Notes: generated from the sequence alone by a model not told the origin. Numbered from the stretch's first letter, positions 24,241 to 33,834 are shown. The stretch is DNA of 64,000 nucleotides from Streptomyces albireticuli (GCF_021228125.1 NZ_JAJQQS010000012.1:1-64000), one strand, 5' to 3'. Numbers and translations are program-made.

Positions 24241-25161
24241 CTACGCGGCCGACACCTCCCCGGCGGCCCGCGGGGCGAACATCTCCACCAGGCTGGTGAA
24301 GCTCTCCCCCGCCCGCCCCTGCTCCACGGCGCGCCGCATGAGGCCCAGGACGGCGGCGGGCAGCGTGGTGTCGACGCCCGCGTCCTCGGTGGTGTGGACG
24401 ATGTGTTCGACGCTGGCCGCCCCCATGGCGAGGTTGTCGACGTCGCCGTCGTACCGGCCGGCGTCGATGCGCGGGGTGTAGAAGGCGAGGAAGCCCGGGA
24501 CGGACGCCGCCGTGGAGGAGGCGTACGGCAGGAACTCCTCGGCGGTGATGCCGTTGCGGCGGGCGACGGCGACGGCGTGCACGTAGCTCGCCATCGTGGT
24601 CCAGAAGATGTCCATCTGGAGCTGGTAGAACAGCGCGGCCAGCCCCGGGTCGGCGCCGCGGTAGTCGGTGCCGGTGAGGATCTCCAGGGTGGGCCGGTGG
24701 GCCTCGAAGGCGTCCTCGGGGCCGCTGTAGAAGGTCGACGACTCCGGGCTCCCGATGCCCGAAGGGGGCGCCTGCACCCCGCCGGTGAGGTGGACGGCGC
24801 CGTGACGGGCGGCCCATTCGGCGGCCTCGCGGGCCCGGGCCGGGGTGTCGGAGCTGAGGTTGACGAGGACGCGGCCGGCCAGGGAGCCGGTGGCGGGGCC
24901 GAGGATCGCGTACAGCGCGTCGTAGTCGGTGAGGCTGAGGATCACCAGTTCGTTGGCGGCCAGCGCCTCCTCGACGGTGGCGGCGCGCTCGGCGCCCCGG
25001 GCCACCAGCTCGTCGGCCTTGGCGGCGGTGCGGTTCCAGACGGTGACGCGGCGGCCGCTGTCCAGGAGGACGCCGGCCATGGCGCGGCCCATGGGGCCGA
25101 GGCCGATGACGGTGACGGAGGACGCGGCGGCGGGCACGGAGACAGCGGGCATGGAAGACAC
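24241..25161 (-). CDS. NAD(P)-dependent imine reductase / beta-hydroxyacid dehydrogenase-like protein
   Basis: This 306-aa protein starts at GTG 25161 (GAGGGGAA upstream; ATG 25152 is an alternative). The Rossmann motif VIGLGPMGRAMA is near residue 19 and NRT follows beta-2, suggesting NADPH preference. GGVQAPPSGIGSPESSTFY is the signature of the imine reductase branch rather than of 3-hydroxyisobutyrate dehydrogenases, and a candidate catalytic Asp lies in the interdomain helix (QLQMDIFWTT). Such enzymes reduce cyclic imines or act on small hydroxyacids. It is divergent from a TetR regulator with two identical operators between them, so it is probably the regulator's target. Confidence 0.82.
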   Translation of the reverse strand: MSSMPAVSVPAAASSVTVIGLGPMGRAMAGVLLDSGRRVTVWNRTAAKADELVARGAERAATVEEALAANELVILSLTDYDALYAILGPATGSLAGRVLVNLSSDTPARAREAAEWAARHGAVHLTGGVQAPPSGIGSPESSTFYSGPEDAFEAHRPTLEILTGTDYRGADPGLAALFYQLQMDIFWTTMASYVHAVAVARRNGITAEEFLPYASSTAASVPGFLAFYTPRIDAGRYDGDVDNLAMGAASVEHIVHTTEDAGVDTTLPAAVLGLMRRAVEQGRAGESFTSLVEMFAPRAAGEVSAA

Positions 25162-25172
25162 AGAAGGTTCCC

Positions 25173-25232
25173 CTCTAGAACGAACGCTCTATCTAGAGAA
25201 GAACGTAGCACGCTCTAGAACGAACGCTCTAT
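25173..25232. promoter_or_regulatory. Two identical TetR-type operators
   Basis: CTCTAGAACGAACGCTCTAT occurs twice without change (25173-25192 and 25213-25232), exactly 40 bp apart. Each copy is an imperfect palindrome (TAGAACG-AA-CGCTCTA). The second overlaps the -35/spacer region of the tetR gene and the first lies near the reductase start, allowing simultaneous repression of both genes. Confidence 0.78.
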
Positions 25233-25248
25233 CCGATATTCTTGGGGC

Positions 25249-25854
25249 GTGAACACGACCACGGAGGCAGGACCCGGCCCGGACGCCGCCCTCGGCACCC
25301 GCGAGCGCATCGTGCGGGCGGCCTCACGGCTGATGCAGCGCCAGGGCTACGAGGGCACCGGGATCAAGCAGATCTCCCGGGAGGCCGGGGCCACGCTCGG
25401 CTCGGTCTACCACTTCTTCCCCGGCGGCAAGCAGGAGCTGGCCGCGGAGGCGATCCGCCACGGCGATCAGGAGTTCACCGACATCCTGCGGGCGGCGCTG
25501 GACGGCACGGACGACCCGGCCGAGGCGATCGCCGCCTGCGCCGGGACGGTCGCCGAGGCCCTGCGCGCCTCGGACTGGGTCGACGGCTGCCCGGTCACGG
25601 CCACCAGCATCGGCACCGCCGAGCGGGCGCCCGACATCCAGCGGGCGGCGGCCGAGGCGTTCGCGCGCTGGCGGGGCCTGGTCGAGGAGAAGCTCCGCGC
25701 GGCCGGCTTCGGCGAGGAGAGCGCGTACGAGCTCGCGCACACCGTGATCAGCACCCTGGAGGGCGCGGAACTGGCGGCCCAGCTGGCGCGGGACGAGGCG
25801 CCGCTGCTGATCGCGGGGCGGCATCTGGCGCGGCTGATCGACTCGTACCGCTGA
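25249..25854 (+). CDS. TetR family regulator of the adjacent reductase
   Basis: This 201-aa protein starts at GTG 25249. The DNA-binding domain is RERIVRAASRLMQRQGYEGTG, then IKQISREAGATLGSVYHFF. The C-terminal domain (VDGCPVTATSI, FARWRGLVEEKLRAAGF) is that of the LmrA/YxaF-like TetR group. TATTCT (25237-25242) sits exactly 6 nt before the GTG and there is no ribosome site, so the mRNA is probably leaderless. The twin operators at 25173-25232 suggest autoregulation together with the divergent reductase. The 145 bp after the gene contain irregular repeats of GCGTACGGGC. Confidence 0.88.
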   Translation: MNTTTEAGPGPDAALGTRERIVRAASRLMQRQGYEGTGIKQISREAGATLGSVYHFFPGGKQELAAEAIRHGDQEFTDILRAALDGTDDPAEAIAACAGTVAEALRASDWVDGCPVTATSIGTAERAPDIQRAAAEAFARWRGLVEEKLRAAGFGEESAYELAHTVISTLEGAELAAQLARDEAPLLIAGRHLARLIDSYR

Positions 25855-25999
25855 GGGGCGGGCGGGGGCTTACGGGCGCGGGGCGTACGGACCGGAGCGC
25901 GCACGAGCGCCGGACGTACGGCGCGGAGGCGTACGGGCCCGGAGGCGTACGGGCGCGGGCGCTACGCGTCCGGGCCTGGGCGCGTGGATGCCACGAGGA

Positions 26000-27022
26000 T
26001 TACGTGTCCTCCCCGGACGGGCCGGTTCCGCGTCCTTCCGGAAGCCCCTCCAGGAGCGGTTCCAGCCCGTCCAGCATCCGGGCCAGCCCGAACGCGAACA
26101 TGGAGTCGAGGTCGAAGGCGAGGTCCCGCCGCGCCGCGATCCGCGCGTACATCGGGTAGTTCCCGTCCTGGATGATCGCCTCCAGGCGCTCCCCCCGGCC
26201 CTCCAGCCACCGCTCGCCCGTGACGCCCGCGCCCCGTTCGGCCTCCGCCTCCTCCTCAAGATTGACGGCGACGCCGCGCACGTAACCGGCCACGGCGACC
26301 ATGATGTACAGCAACTCCGAGGCATCGGTGACGCGTTCGCGCACCGGGGCCATCATCCACTCCATCAGGGCGAGGGCGTTCCCGGAGAGCAGCGGGCGGG
26401 TGAAGGACACCGCCCGGGCCAGCCAGGGGTGGCGGCGGTAGACCGCCCACTGGAGCCGGGCGGCGGCCTCCAGCCGGCCGCGCCGGTCCGCGGGGGCCCC
26501 GGCGGGCAGCTCGACCTCCCCGAAGACGGCGTCGGCCATCAGCAGGACGAGTTCGTCCTTTCCGGGGACGTAGCGGTACAGCACCATCGTGGAGACGCCG
26601 AGCTCGGCGGCGAGGGCGCGCATGGACAGGGCCGCGGCGCCCTGGGCGTCGGCGATGCGGACGGCGGTGCGCACGACGCGCTCCCGGGTGAGGGCGGATT
26701 CGCCGTCGCGCGCGCCGTGACGCGTTCCGTCGCGGGCGCCGTTGCGCCGGGTCGTACGCGCCGGGTGCCCCGGCAGGGCGCCGGGGGCCTCCACCACGGT
26801 GCCGACGCCGGGCACGGCCCGTACGAGCCCTTCCTGCCGGAGGACCGCCAGGACCTTGGTGGCGGTGGCCGTGGCGACGCCCCACTCCCGCGTGATCCGC
26901 CGGGTGGAGGGGATCCGCTCACCCGCGCGCAGTTCGCCGGAGACGATGCGGCCACGGAGCTCCGCGGCGATCCGGAGGTAGGGGGCCGGGGCGGGGGCCG
27001 CCGACCGTTCTGGTGCGCCCAT
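26000..27022 (-). CDS. GntR-TetR fusion transcriptional regulator
   Basis: This 340-aa protein joins two DNA-binding domains. Residues 12-75 are a GntR winged helix (IAAELRGRIVSGELRAGERI, ITREWGVATATATKVLAVL). After a short Arg/Gly-rich linker (residues 85-107), residues 108-160 are a TetR helix-turn-helix (VRTAVRIADAQGAAALSMR, AELGVSTMVLYRYVPGKDEL). The C-terminal domain is of the tetracycline-repressor type (TetR_C_1). It follows the LLM oxidoreductase by 9 bp on the same strand, so the two are probably co-transcribed, although TAACCT 6 nt before the ATG (27029-27034) could also serve a separate leaderless transcript. Confidence 0.86.
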   Translation of the reverse strand: MGAPERSAAPAPAPYLRIAAELRGRIVSGELRAGERIPSTRRITREWGVATATATKVLAVLRQEGLVRAVPGVGTVVEAPGALPGHPARTTRRNGARDGTRHGARDGESALTRERVVRTAVRIADAQGAAALSMRALAAELGVSTMVLYRYVPGKDELVLLMADAVFGEVELPAGAPADRRGRLEAAARLQWAVYRRHPWLARAVSFTRPLLSGNALALMEWMMAPVRERVTDASELLYIMVAVAGYVRGVAVNLEEEAEAERGAGVTGERWLEGRGERLEAIIQDGNYPMYARIAARRDLAFDLDSMFAFGLARMLDGLEPLLEGLPEGRGTGPSGEDT

Positions 27023-27031
27023 GCGGGCAGG

Positions 27032-28021
27032 TTACTCGCGCGCCGAAGCCGCCCCGAGGTGCTGGTGGATGAGTTCGTACGAGCTGACACGGTCGCGCAG
27101 GTCGTAGACGGGCGTCGTGAGCATGAGCTCGTCCGCCCCGGTCTCCTCGGCCAGCCGGGCGAGCCGTTCCACGACCGCCTCGGGCGTGCCGACGGCCTGC
27201 TGCGCGCGGAATCCGTCCAGCGCGCGCCGCTCCTCCGGCGTGAAGGAGTGGGCGGCCGCTTCCTCGGGAGTCGGGAAGGGGAAGTCGCTCCGGCCCTTGA
27301 GGAGCCCGGCCTTGACAACCTCCATCGGCCCGAGCAGCCGCGCGGCCTCGCCCTCCGTCTCGGCGCACACGGTCTCCACGCACACCAGCACGCGGGGTTC
27401 CGCGCACCAGCGGGACGGGGTGAACGCCGCCCGGTAACGCTCCACCGCCGCCAGGGTGTTCTCCGGCCGGATGTGGTGCGCGAGGGCGATCGGCAGACCG
27501 AGCTCCGCGGCGAGGCCGGCACCGGCGACGCTGGACGCCAGCAGCCACGGCTCGGGCAGCGGCCCGAGGGCGACCTCGTCCACCAGGAAGGACAGGATCG
27601 CGGCCACGTCGCCCCGGTACTCCTCGTCCGTCGTCGGCCCCGCGCCCCTGCGCAGCGCCCGCGCGATCCCCTCGTCGAACGTCCCGGGCCCCCGGCCGAT
27701 CCCCAGGTCGACACGGTCCTCGTGCAGGGCGGCCAGCGTCCCGAACTGCTCCGCGAGCGCGAGGGGCGCGTGATTGGGCGCCAGCACCCCGCCCGAACCG
27801 AGCCGGATGACCGAGGTCGAGGCGGCGGCGTGCGCGGTGAGCACGACGGGCGGGAACGCGCCGATGGCGGGCGAGTGGTGGTGCTCGGCGTACCAGATCC
27901 GGTGGTAGCCCAGACGTTCCATCTCCTGTGCGAAGGCCGCGGTGTCGCGGAGGGTTTCGAGGGCGCGGGTGCCCGTCTGGACCATCGCGACTTCGAGAGC
28001 CGAAAGCGGTATGTCGATCAT
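27032..28021 (-). CDS. LLM class flavin-dependent oxidoreductase (MsnO8-like)
   Basis: This 329-aa protein starts at ATG 28021 (MIDIPLSALEVAMVQTG). The luciferase-like barrel is shown by GYHRIWYAEHHHSPAIG, IRLGSGGVLAPNHAPLALAE and DLGIGRGPGTFDEGI. This family uses FMNH2 or F420H2 to oxidise or reduce diverse substrates. There is no ribosome site. TATGCT (28029-28034, minus strand) sits 7 nt before this ATG, which supports leaderless expression and argues against the in-frame ATG at 28033, as that ATG lies inside the hexamer. It is divergent from the PPOX flavoprotein, and both may be flavin/F420-dependent. Confidence 0.86.
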   Translation of the reverse strand: MIDIPLSALEVAMVQTGTRALETLRDTAAFAQEMERLGYHRIWYAEHHHSPAIGAFPPVVLTAHAAASTSVIRLGSGGVLAPNHAPLALAEQFGTLAALHEDRVDLGIGRGPGTFDEGIARALRRGAGPTTDEEYRGDVAAILSFLVDEVALGPLPEPWLLASSVAGAGLAAELGLPIALAHHIRPENTLAAVERYRAAFTPSRWCAEPRVLVCVETVCAETEGEAARLLGPMEVVKAGLLKGRSDFPFPTPEEAAAHSFTPEERRALDGFRAQQAVGTPEAVVERLARLAEETGADELMLTTPVYDLRDRVSSYELIHQHLGAASARE

Positions 28022-28124
28022 GCTCGTCAGCATAGAGATCGGGTGGTCGGCGACGGCGCCACCGGGCGCGCGGGACGCCCGGCGGGGGCGCGGAGACGAC
28101 CCGTTCACGGGTACGGTCGGAGCC

Positions 28125-28541
28125 ATGATGCTTGGACCTGTCGAGGCTCGGGCGCGTTTCGAGGGGGAGCCGGTGGCCCGGCTCGCCACAGCCGACGAAG
28201 CGGGCCGGCCACACGTCGTCCCCATCACGTTCGCCCTCGGCCGGAACGTCCTGTACTTCGCCATCGACCACAAGCCGAAGAGCACGCAGAACCTCCGGCG
28301 CCTTCAGAACATTCGCGCGAACCGTCGGGTCTCGGTCCTCGTCGACCACTACGCGGCCGACTGGACGGCCCTCTGGTGGGCACGGGCGGACGGGCGGGCC
28401 GAGATCCGGACGGACCCGGCACGCTCCACCGCGGTCAAGCTGCTGCAGGAGAAGTACGCGCAATACGCGGAACGGCCGCCGGAGGGGCCCGTCGTGGCGA
28501 TCGAAGTGGCCGTCTGGAGCGGATGGAAGTTCACGGGGTGA
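28125..28541 (+). CDS. PPOX-class F420/flavin-dependent oxidoreductase
   Basis: This 138-aa split-barrel protein shows ARLATADEAGRPHVVPITFA near residue 20, then VLYFAIDHKPKST and VSVLVDHYAADWTALWWARA, the pattern of the actinobacterial TIGR03668-type PPOX family. Members bind F420 or FMN and reduce small molecules; the physiological substrate is not known. ATG 28125 follows TACGGT (28112-28117) by 7 nt and has only a weak GGAG, so a leaderless transcript is plausible. Its promoter and that of the divergent LLM gene lie within about 100 bp. Confidence 0.83.
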   Translation: MMLGPVEARARFEGEPVARLATADEAGRPHVVPITFALGRNVLYFAIDHKPKSTQNLRRLQNIRANRRVSVLVDHYAADWTALWWARADGRAEIRTDPARSTAVKLLQEKYAQYAERPPEGPVVAIEVAVWSGWKFTG

Positions 28542-28700
28542 CGGAGCCGGCCTGTCGTACGCCGCCTGGGCAGTCGAGCCGAGGCGACCTGATGCCTGAC
28601 GATCCCGTGTCAGCGGATGCCGCGCAACGGGCCGCTCACAGGCACGGCCTACGGAAACGGCCCCTCAGCAAGGGTCGAACGACTCGTCGCTGACCGAACC

Positions 28701-28964
28701 TCACGCCTCGGAGGAACCCTCGGTCCCCTGCGGCTGCTGCCGGGAGACGAACGATCCCAGACCTGGCTCCGTGTAGATCCGGCCTTCCTCGCGCAACGCC
28801 CGGTGCACCTTGTGGGCCGTCATGCTGGCGATACCGAACTCTTCCGTGAGTTGGACAACGGAAGGGACTCGCGATCGAGGCGGGTAGGTGCCGTCTTCTA
28901 TCCGCTGCCGCATCACTTCGGCCACTTGACGCCAGCGCGGGATGTCAGGAACGAATTCGATCAC
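28701..28964 (-). CDS. Small GntR family regulator (87 aa)
   Basis: The protein is little more than a GntR winged helix: WRQVAEVMRQRIEDGTYPPR, SVVQLTEEFGIASMTAHKVH, then GLGSFVSRQQ. No effector-binding domain follows, so it may act as a stand-alone DNA-binding protein. GTG 28964 has no ribosome site but lies exactly 6 nt after TAGCGT, with TTGCAC as -35 (see 28971-29000). Many Streptomyces carry such short GntR proteins beside mobile or accessory genes; nothing mobile is visible here. The segment 28542-28700 holds nothing I can assign. Confidence 0.82.
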   Translation of the reverse strand: MIEFVPDIPRWRQVAEVMRQRIEDGTYPPRSRVPSVVQLTEEFGIASMTAHKVHRALREEGRIYTEPGLGSFVSRQQPQGTEGSSEA

Positions 28965-28970
28965 ATGAGA

Positions 28971-29000
28971 ACGCTACGTGTGCCATGTATGTTCGTGCAA
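28971..29000 (-). promoter_or_regulatory. Promoter of the small GntR gene, leaderless
   Basis: On the minus strand: TTGCAC (28995-29000), 18-nt spacer, TAGCGT (28971-28976), then 6 nt to the GTG. This is the best-formed leaderless promoter in the window because both hexamers are recognisable. Confidence 0.65.
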
Positions 29001-29331
29001 GACACAGATATCTTCGACTCCTAAGCATCCTAGGTGTTCTATAGGGTCCTACTGCTACGCTCCCGAGCCATCGGAAACCCCGGCGGCCGCACGCACGGCC
29101 CCGGGGCATGGCCAACGCTGCAAGAGGAGCGTCGACATGCACGACTCTATCGACCCGACGGCCCGCCCGGACGTGGACGATGTCCGCGGTCGGAGTGACC
29201 GCGCCGGGGCCACGGACCCGTTCGAAGGCCCCCCGGCCTCCCCGCCCGTCCCGGGGGCGGCCACCAGGCTCCGTGACCGGAGGGTTACTCTCTGCGGAGG
29301 AATTTATAAGCGACAAAGGACAGCAAAGCCC
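29001..29331 (+). other. Upstream region of the lipoprotein with an in-frame upstream ATG
   Basis: ATG 29137 has AGGAG 7 nt upstream and reads MHDSIDPTARPDVDD onward in the same frame as the lipoprotein, with no stop before it. A GGAGG also lies at about 29296-29300. Taking the upstream start would add 65 residues ahead of the signal peptide. No other gene is visible here. Confidence 0.4.
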
Positions 29332-30225
29332 TTGAAGGCGATACAGAAGAGCTTCCTGGCGGCCACGGGCGCCGTCCTCGCCCTGACCCTCGCGGCATGC
29401 GGCGGCGGAGGTGGAAGCGAAAGCAGCGGCGGCGGGGCCGCCAAGAACGGCGCCAAGGCCGACACCCGCGACCCCTACGCCGTGCTCAAGGCGGCCAAGG
29501 CGAAGGTCGCGAAGCAGAACTCGTACAAGACGAAGCGGCTGGCCAAGGATTCGGAAGGCCACGAGCGCGTCGAGTACGCCTTCTCGCGGGAGCCGGACCT
29601 CACCGACAAGAAGAGCTGGGACTACCCCCGCGAGCCCAAGAAGAACGGGCTCGACAACTACGACCAGATGGTCGGTACCGAGGACGCGCTCTTCACCAGG
29701 AACGCCGGGCTGGCCGACGGCCGGTGGCTACGGACGGATGTCAAGGACAAGGCCGCGGAGAAGGAGGCCACCCGGAAGGGCGAGATCCAGAAGCGGGCCG
29801 AGGGCGAGCTGCCCAACTGGCTGGGGGTCCTGGGCGCGTCCAAGGGCGTCACCAAGGTCGGCGAGGAGAAGGTCGGCGGGAAGCCCGCCGCGCACTTCAA
29901 GGGCACCGTCGTCCTCGACGAGCTGGAGAAGTACAAGGGCGACGCGATGCGGGACTGGCTGCGCGAGTCCTTCGTGAAGGAGCGCCGCAAGCGAGGGCAC
30001 GACAAGGTCGACGTCGACGTCTGGATCGGCCGCGACGACCTCCCCCTCAAGGCCCAGGAGTCCGGCAAGGACTCCAAGGGCCCGCGCGACACCACCGAGG
30101 AGTACACGGACTACGGGGTCGACCCCAAGATCCAGGTGCCCGCGCTCAAGGACTCCATCACGCTCGACCAGTTCGCGCAGGAGTCCTACGACAAGGGCCC
30201 CTCGAGCGGCGGCGCCAAGGGCTGA
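29332..30225 (+). CDS. Secreted lipoprotein (LppX/LprAFG-like)
   Basis: This 297-aa protein begins at a TTG (29332; AAAGGA about 11 nt upstream). A lipoprotein signal peptide, FLAATGAVLALTLAACGGGG, provides the lipobox LAAC, so the mature protein is anchored to the outer face of the membrane by a diacylglyceryl-Cys. After a Gly/Ser linker, the domain contains WLRTDVKDKAAE, GKPAAHFKGTVVLDELEKYKG and a C-terminal TTEEYTDYGVDPKIQVPA, resembling actinobacterial LppX-like lipid-binding lipoproteins. No partner gene adjoins. An alternative start at ATG 29137 is in frame with a better ribosome site. Confidence 0.75.
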   Translation: MKAIQKSFLAATGAVLALTLAACGGGGGSESSGGGAAKNGAKADTRDPYAVLKAAKAKVAKQNSYKTKRLAKDSEGHERVEYAFSREPDLTDKKSWDYPREPKKNGLDNYDQMVGTEDALFTRNAGLADGRWLRTDVKDKAAEKEATRKGEIQKRAEGELPNWLGVLGASKGVTKVGEEKVGGKPAAHFKGTVVLDELEKYKGDAMRDWLRESFVKERRKRGHDKVDVDVWIGRDDLPLKAQESGKDSKGPRDTTEEYTDYGVDPKIQVPALKDSITLDQFAQESYDKGPSSGGAKG

Positions 30226-30300
30226 GACCAGCCGGTACGGACCGGAGCCCCGGCCGCCCCGCCGCAAGGGGGACGCCGGGCCTCCGCCCGTGGAGAACCG

Positions 30301-31905
30301 TCAGTCCGTGAGGTTCACCGCGCGCGCCGACACCGCGCCGATCTCCTCCGCGATCTCCGCGAGGACCGGGGCCGGGATCGACTCGTCGACCGTGAGGGCG
30401 ACCAGCGCCTCGCCGCCCTCCGTAGCGCGGGAGACCTGCATGCCGGCGATGTTGATGCCCGCCTCGCCGAGGATGCGGCCGACCGTGCCGACGACGCCGG
30501 GGCGGTCGCCGTAGCGGAGGAAGGCCATGTGGTCGGCGAGGGCCAGGTCCACGTCGTGGTCGCCGACGGCAACGATCTTCTGGAGGTGCTTCGGGCCGGC
30601 CAGGGTGCCGGAGATGGACACCTCGTCGCCGCCGGAGAGCGTGCCGCGCACGGTCACCACGTTGCGGTGCTCGGTCGACTCGGAGCTGGTGGTCAGCCGG
30701 ACCTCGACACCGCGCTCCTGGGCGAACAGCGGGGCGTTGACGTACGAGACGGTCTCGTCGACGACGTCCTCGAAGACGCCCTTCAGCGCGGAGAGTTCGA
30801 GGACCTTCACATCGTGCTGGGTGAGCTCGCCGTAGACCTCGACGTCGAGGCGGACCGCGACCTCGCCCGCGAGCGCGGTGAAGATCCGGCCGAGCTTCTC
30901 GGCCAGCGGCAGGCCCGGCTTGACGTCCTCGGCGATGACACCGCCCTGGACATTGACCGCGTCCGGCACCAGCTCGCCGGCGAGCGCGAGGCGCACCGAC
31001 TTGGCGACGGCGATGCCCGCCTTCTCCTGGGCCTCGCCCGTCGAGGCGCCCAGGTGCGGGGTGGCCACGACGCTGTCGAACTCGAAGAGCGGGGAGTCGG
31101 TGCAGGGCTCGGAGGCGTAGACGTCCAGGCCCGCGCCCGCGACCCGGCCCTCCTTCAGGGCGGTGGCCAGCGCGGCCTCGTCCACGATCCCGCCTCGGGC
31201 GGCGTTGACGATGCGGACGCTCGGCTTGACCTTGTGCAGCGCGTCGTCACCGATGAGACCGAGGGTCTCGGGGGTCTTGGGGAGGTGCACGGTGATGAAG
31301 TCGGCGACCTCCAGCAGCTCGTCGAGCGTGAGGAGCTTGACGCCCATCTGCGCGGCCCGCGCGGGCTGCACATAGGGGTCGTAGGCGACGATCTTCATGC
31401 CGAAGGCGGACATCCGCTGGGCGACGAGCACACCGATGCGGCCGAGGCCGACGACGCCGAGGGTCTTCTCGGACAGCTCGACGCCGGTGTACTTGGAGCG
31501 CTTCCACTCGCCGTTCTTCAGCGCGGAGTTGGCCTGCGGGATGTTGCGGGCGGTGGCGATCAGCAGGCCGCAGGCGAGCTCGGCGGCGGTGACGATGTTG
31601 GAGGTCGGGGCGTTCACGACCATCACGCCGGCCTTGGTGGCGGCGGCGACGTCCACGTTGTCGAGGCCGACGCCGGCGCGGGCGACGACCCGCAGCCGCT
31701 TGGCGGCCGCGACGGCCTCGGCGTCGATCTTGGTGGCGCTGCGGACGAGGACGGCGTCCACATCGGCGATGGCGGGCAGCAGCGCGGCTCGGTCGGCACC
31801 GTTGCAGTGGCGGATCTCGAAGTCGGGGCCCAGGGCGTCGACGGTCGCGGGGGACAGCTCTTCCGCGATGAGTACGACGGGTTTGCGGGGCGAAGCAGTG
31901 CTCAC
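30301..31905 (-). CDS. serA: D-3-Phosphoglycerate dehydrogenase
   Basis: This 534-aa type I PGDH starts at GTG 31905, with GAGG 5 nt upstream. It oxidises 3-phosphoglycerate to 3-phosphohydroxypyruvate with NAD+, the first step of serine synthesis. The N-terminal substrate and NAD domains show AVLVRSATKIDAEAV, VVGLGRIGVLVAQRM, the catalytic Arg in VNAARGGIVDE and His in ATPHLGASTGEAQEKAG. An intervening (ASB) domain spans about 320-450, and a C-terminal ACT domain (GVVGTVGRILGEAGINIAGM) gives serine feedback, as in Mycobacterium. It is a single gene; the 271 bp to ilvC (31906-32176) show nothing recognised. Confidence 0.95.
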   Translation of the reverse strand: MSTASPRKPVVLIAEELSPATVDALGPDFEIRHCNGADRAALLPAIADVDAVLVRSATKIDAEAVAAAKRLRVVARAGVGLDNVDVAAATKAGVMVVNAPTSNIVTAAELACGLLIATARNIPQANSALKNGEWKRSKYTGVELSEKTLGVVGLGRIGVLVAQRMSAFGMKIVAYDPYVQPARAAQMGVKLLTLDELLEVADFITVHLPKTPETLGLIGDDALHKVKPSVRIVNAARGGIVDEAALATALKEGRVAGAGLDVYASEPCTDSPLFEFDSVVATPHLGASTGEAQEKAGIAVAKSVRLALAGELVPDAVNVQGGVIAEDVKPGLPLAEKLGRIFTALAGEVAVRLDVEVYGELTQHDVKVLELSALKGVFEDVVDETVSYVNAPLFAQERGVEVRLTTSSESTEHRNVVTVRGTLSGGDEVSISGTLAGPKHLQKIVAVGDHDVDLALADHMAFLRYGDRPGVVGTVGRILGEAGINIAGMQVSRATEGGEALVALTVDESIPAPVLAEIAEEIGAVSARAVNLTD

Positions 31906-32176
31906 GTGGTCCTCAGTCCTCACTAGTCCTCTGCGGACGGCCGTCCCGACGGCCGAAGGCGGTGAAGGGCAGCCGCGTGTGACGCACGACGCTGTGAGCC
32001 TGACGCGTTTGTGCTCCGCAGTGTATCGGGGGTTACGGGACCGCCCGGTGCCGATTCGTAAACGTCACCCACGGGAGGTGGACAGCGTGGACAAGGAGGG
32101 CGACGGGGCCCCGGGAGGCGCGCCCGCGCACGCCCCCGGGGACCCCGTCACCGCGCACCGGGCGCCGGGGCCGCGA

Positions 32177-33178
<1,002 letters not shown>

Positions 33179-33309
33179 GTGAGGTATCTCCTTGTTTCCG
33201 GGTTTCCGGTTGTGCGTCCCACCGTATGACGGGTGGGCGGGTGTCGAAGTGGAAGGGGTGTACGGGCCGGGTCGCGGTGCGCCGGACCGTTGGTTTCCGG
33301 CCGCTCGGC

Positions 33310-33834
33310 TCAGGCCGAGCGGTCCAGGGCGCGCAGGCTCCGGTCCGTGATGGAACGGGCGCCGCGCCCTATGGCGATGGTCCCGGACTGCACCAGCTCC
33401 TTGATGCCGAACGGCTCCAGCATCTTGAGCATCGCGCCGAGCTTGTCGCTGCCGCCGGTGGCCTCGATGGTGACGGCCTCCGGGGAGACGTCCACGGTCT
33501 TGGCGCGGAACAGCTGGACGATCTCGACGATCTGGGAGCGGGTCTCGTTGTCGGCGCGCACCTTCACCAGCACCAACTCGCGCTGGATGGCGGCGCTGTC
33601 CTCCAGCTCCACGATCTTCAGGACGTTGACGAGCTTGTTGAGCTGCTTGGTGACCTGCTCCAGCGGCAGCGACTCGACGTTGACCACGATGGTGATGCGG
33701 GAGATGTCGGGGTGCTCGGTGACGCCGACGGCGAGGGAGTCGATGTTGAAACCGCGGCGGGAGAAGAGCGCGGCGATCCGGGCCAGGATGCCGGGGGTGT
33801 TCTCCACCAGGACGGAGAGCGTGTGCTTGGTCAT
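33310..33834 (-). CDS. ilvN: Acetolactate synthase small (regulatory) subunit
   Basis: This 174-aa protein starts at ATG 33834 and lies 29 bp after ilvB. An N-terminal ACT domain (LSVLVENTPGILARIAALFS, GFNIDSLAVGVTEHPDISR) binds valine and confers feedback inhibition on IlvB. The C-terminal half (ELVLVKVRADNETRSQIVE, SDKLGAMLKMLEPFGIKEL) is the ALS_ss_C domain. Length and both domains are typical. Confidence 0.96.
   Translation of the reverse strand: MTKHTLSVLVENTPGILARIAALFSRRGFNIDSLAVGVTEHPDISRITIVVNVESLPLEQVTKQLNKLVNVLKIVELEDSAAIQRELVLVKVRADNETRSQIVEIVQLFRAKTVDVSPEAVTIEATGGSDKLGAMLKMLEPFGIKELVQSGTIAIGRGARSITDRSLRALDRSA

Noticed and set aside
28617..29024. 135-codon plus-strand frame overlapping the small GntR gene
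   Set aside because: It lacks a domain and a ribosome site and overlaps a clear GntR winged helix and its promoter on the other strand.
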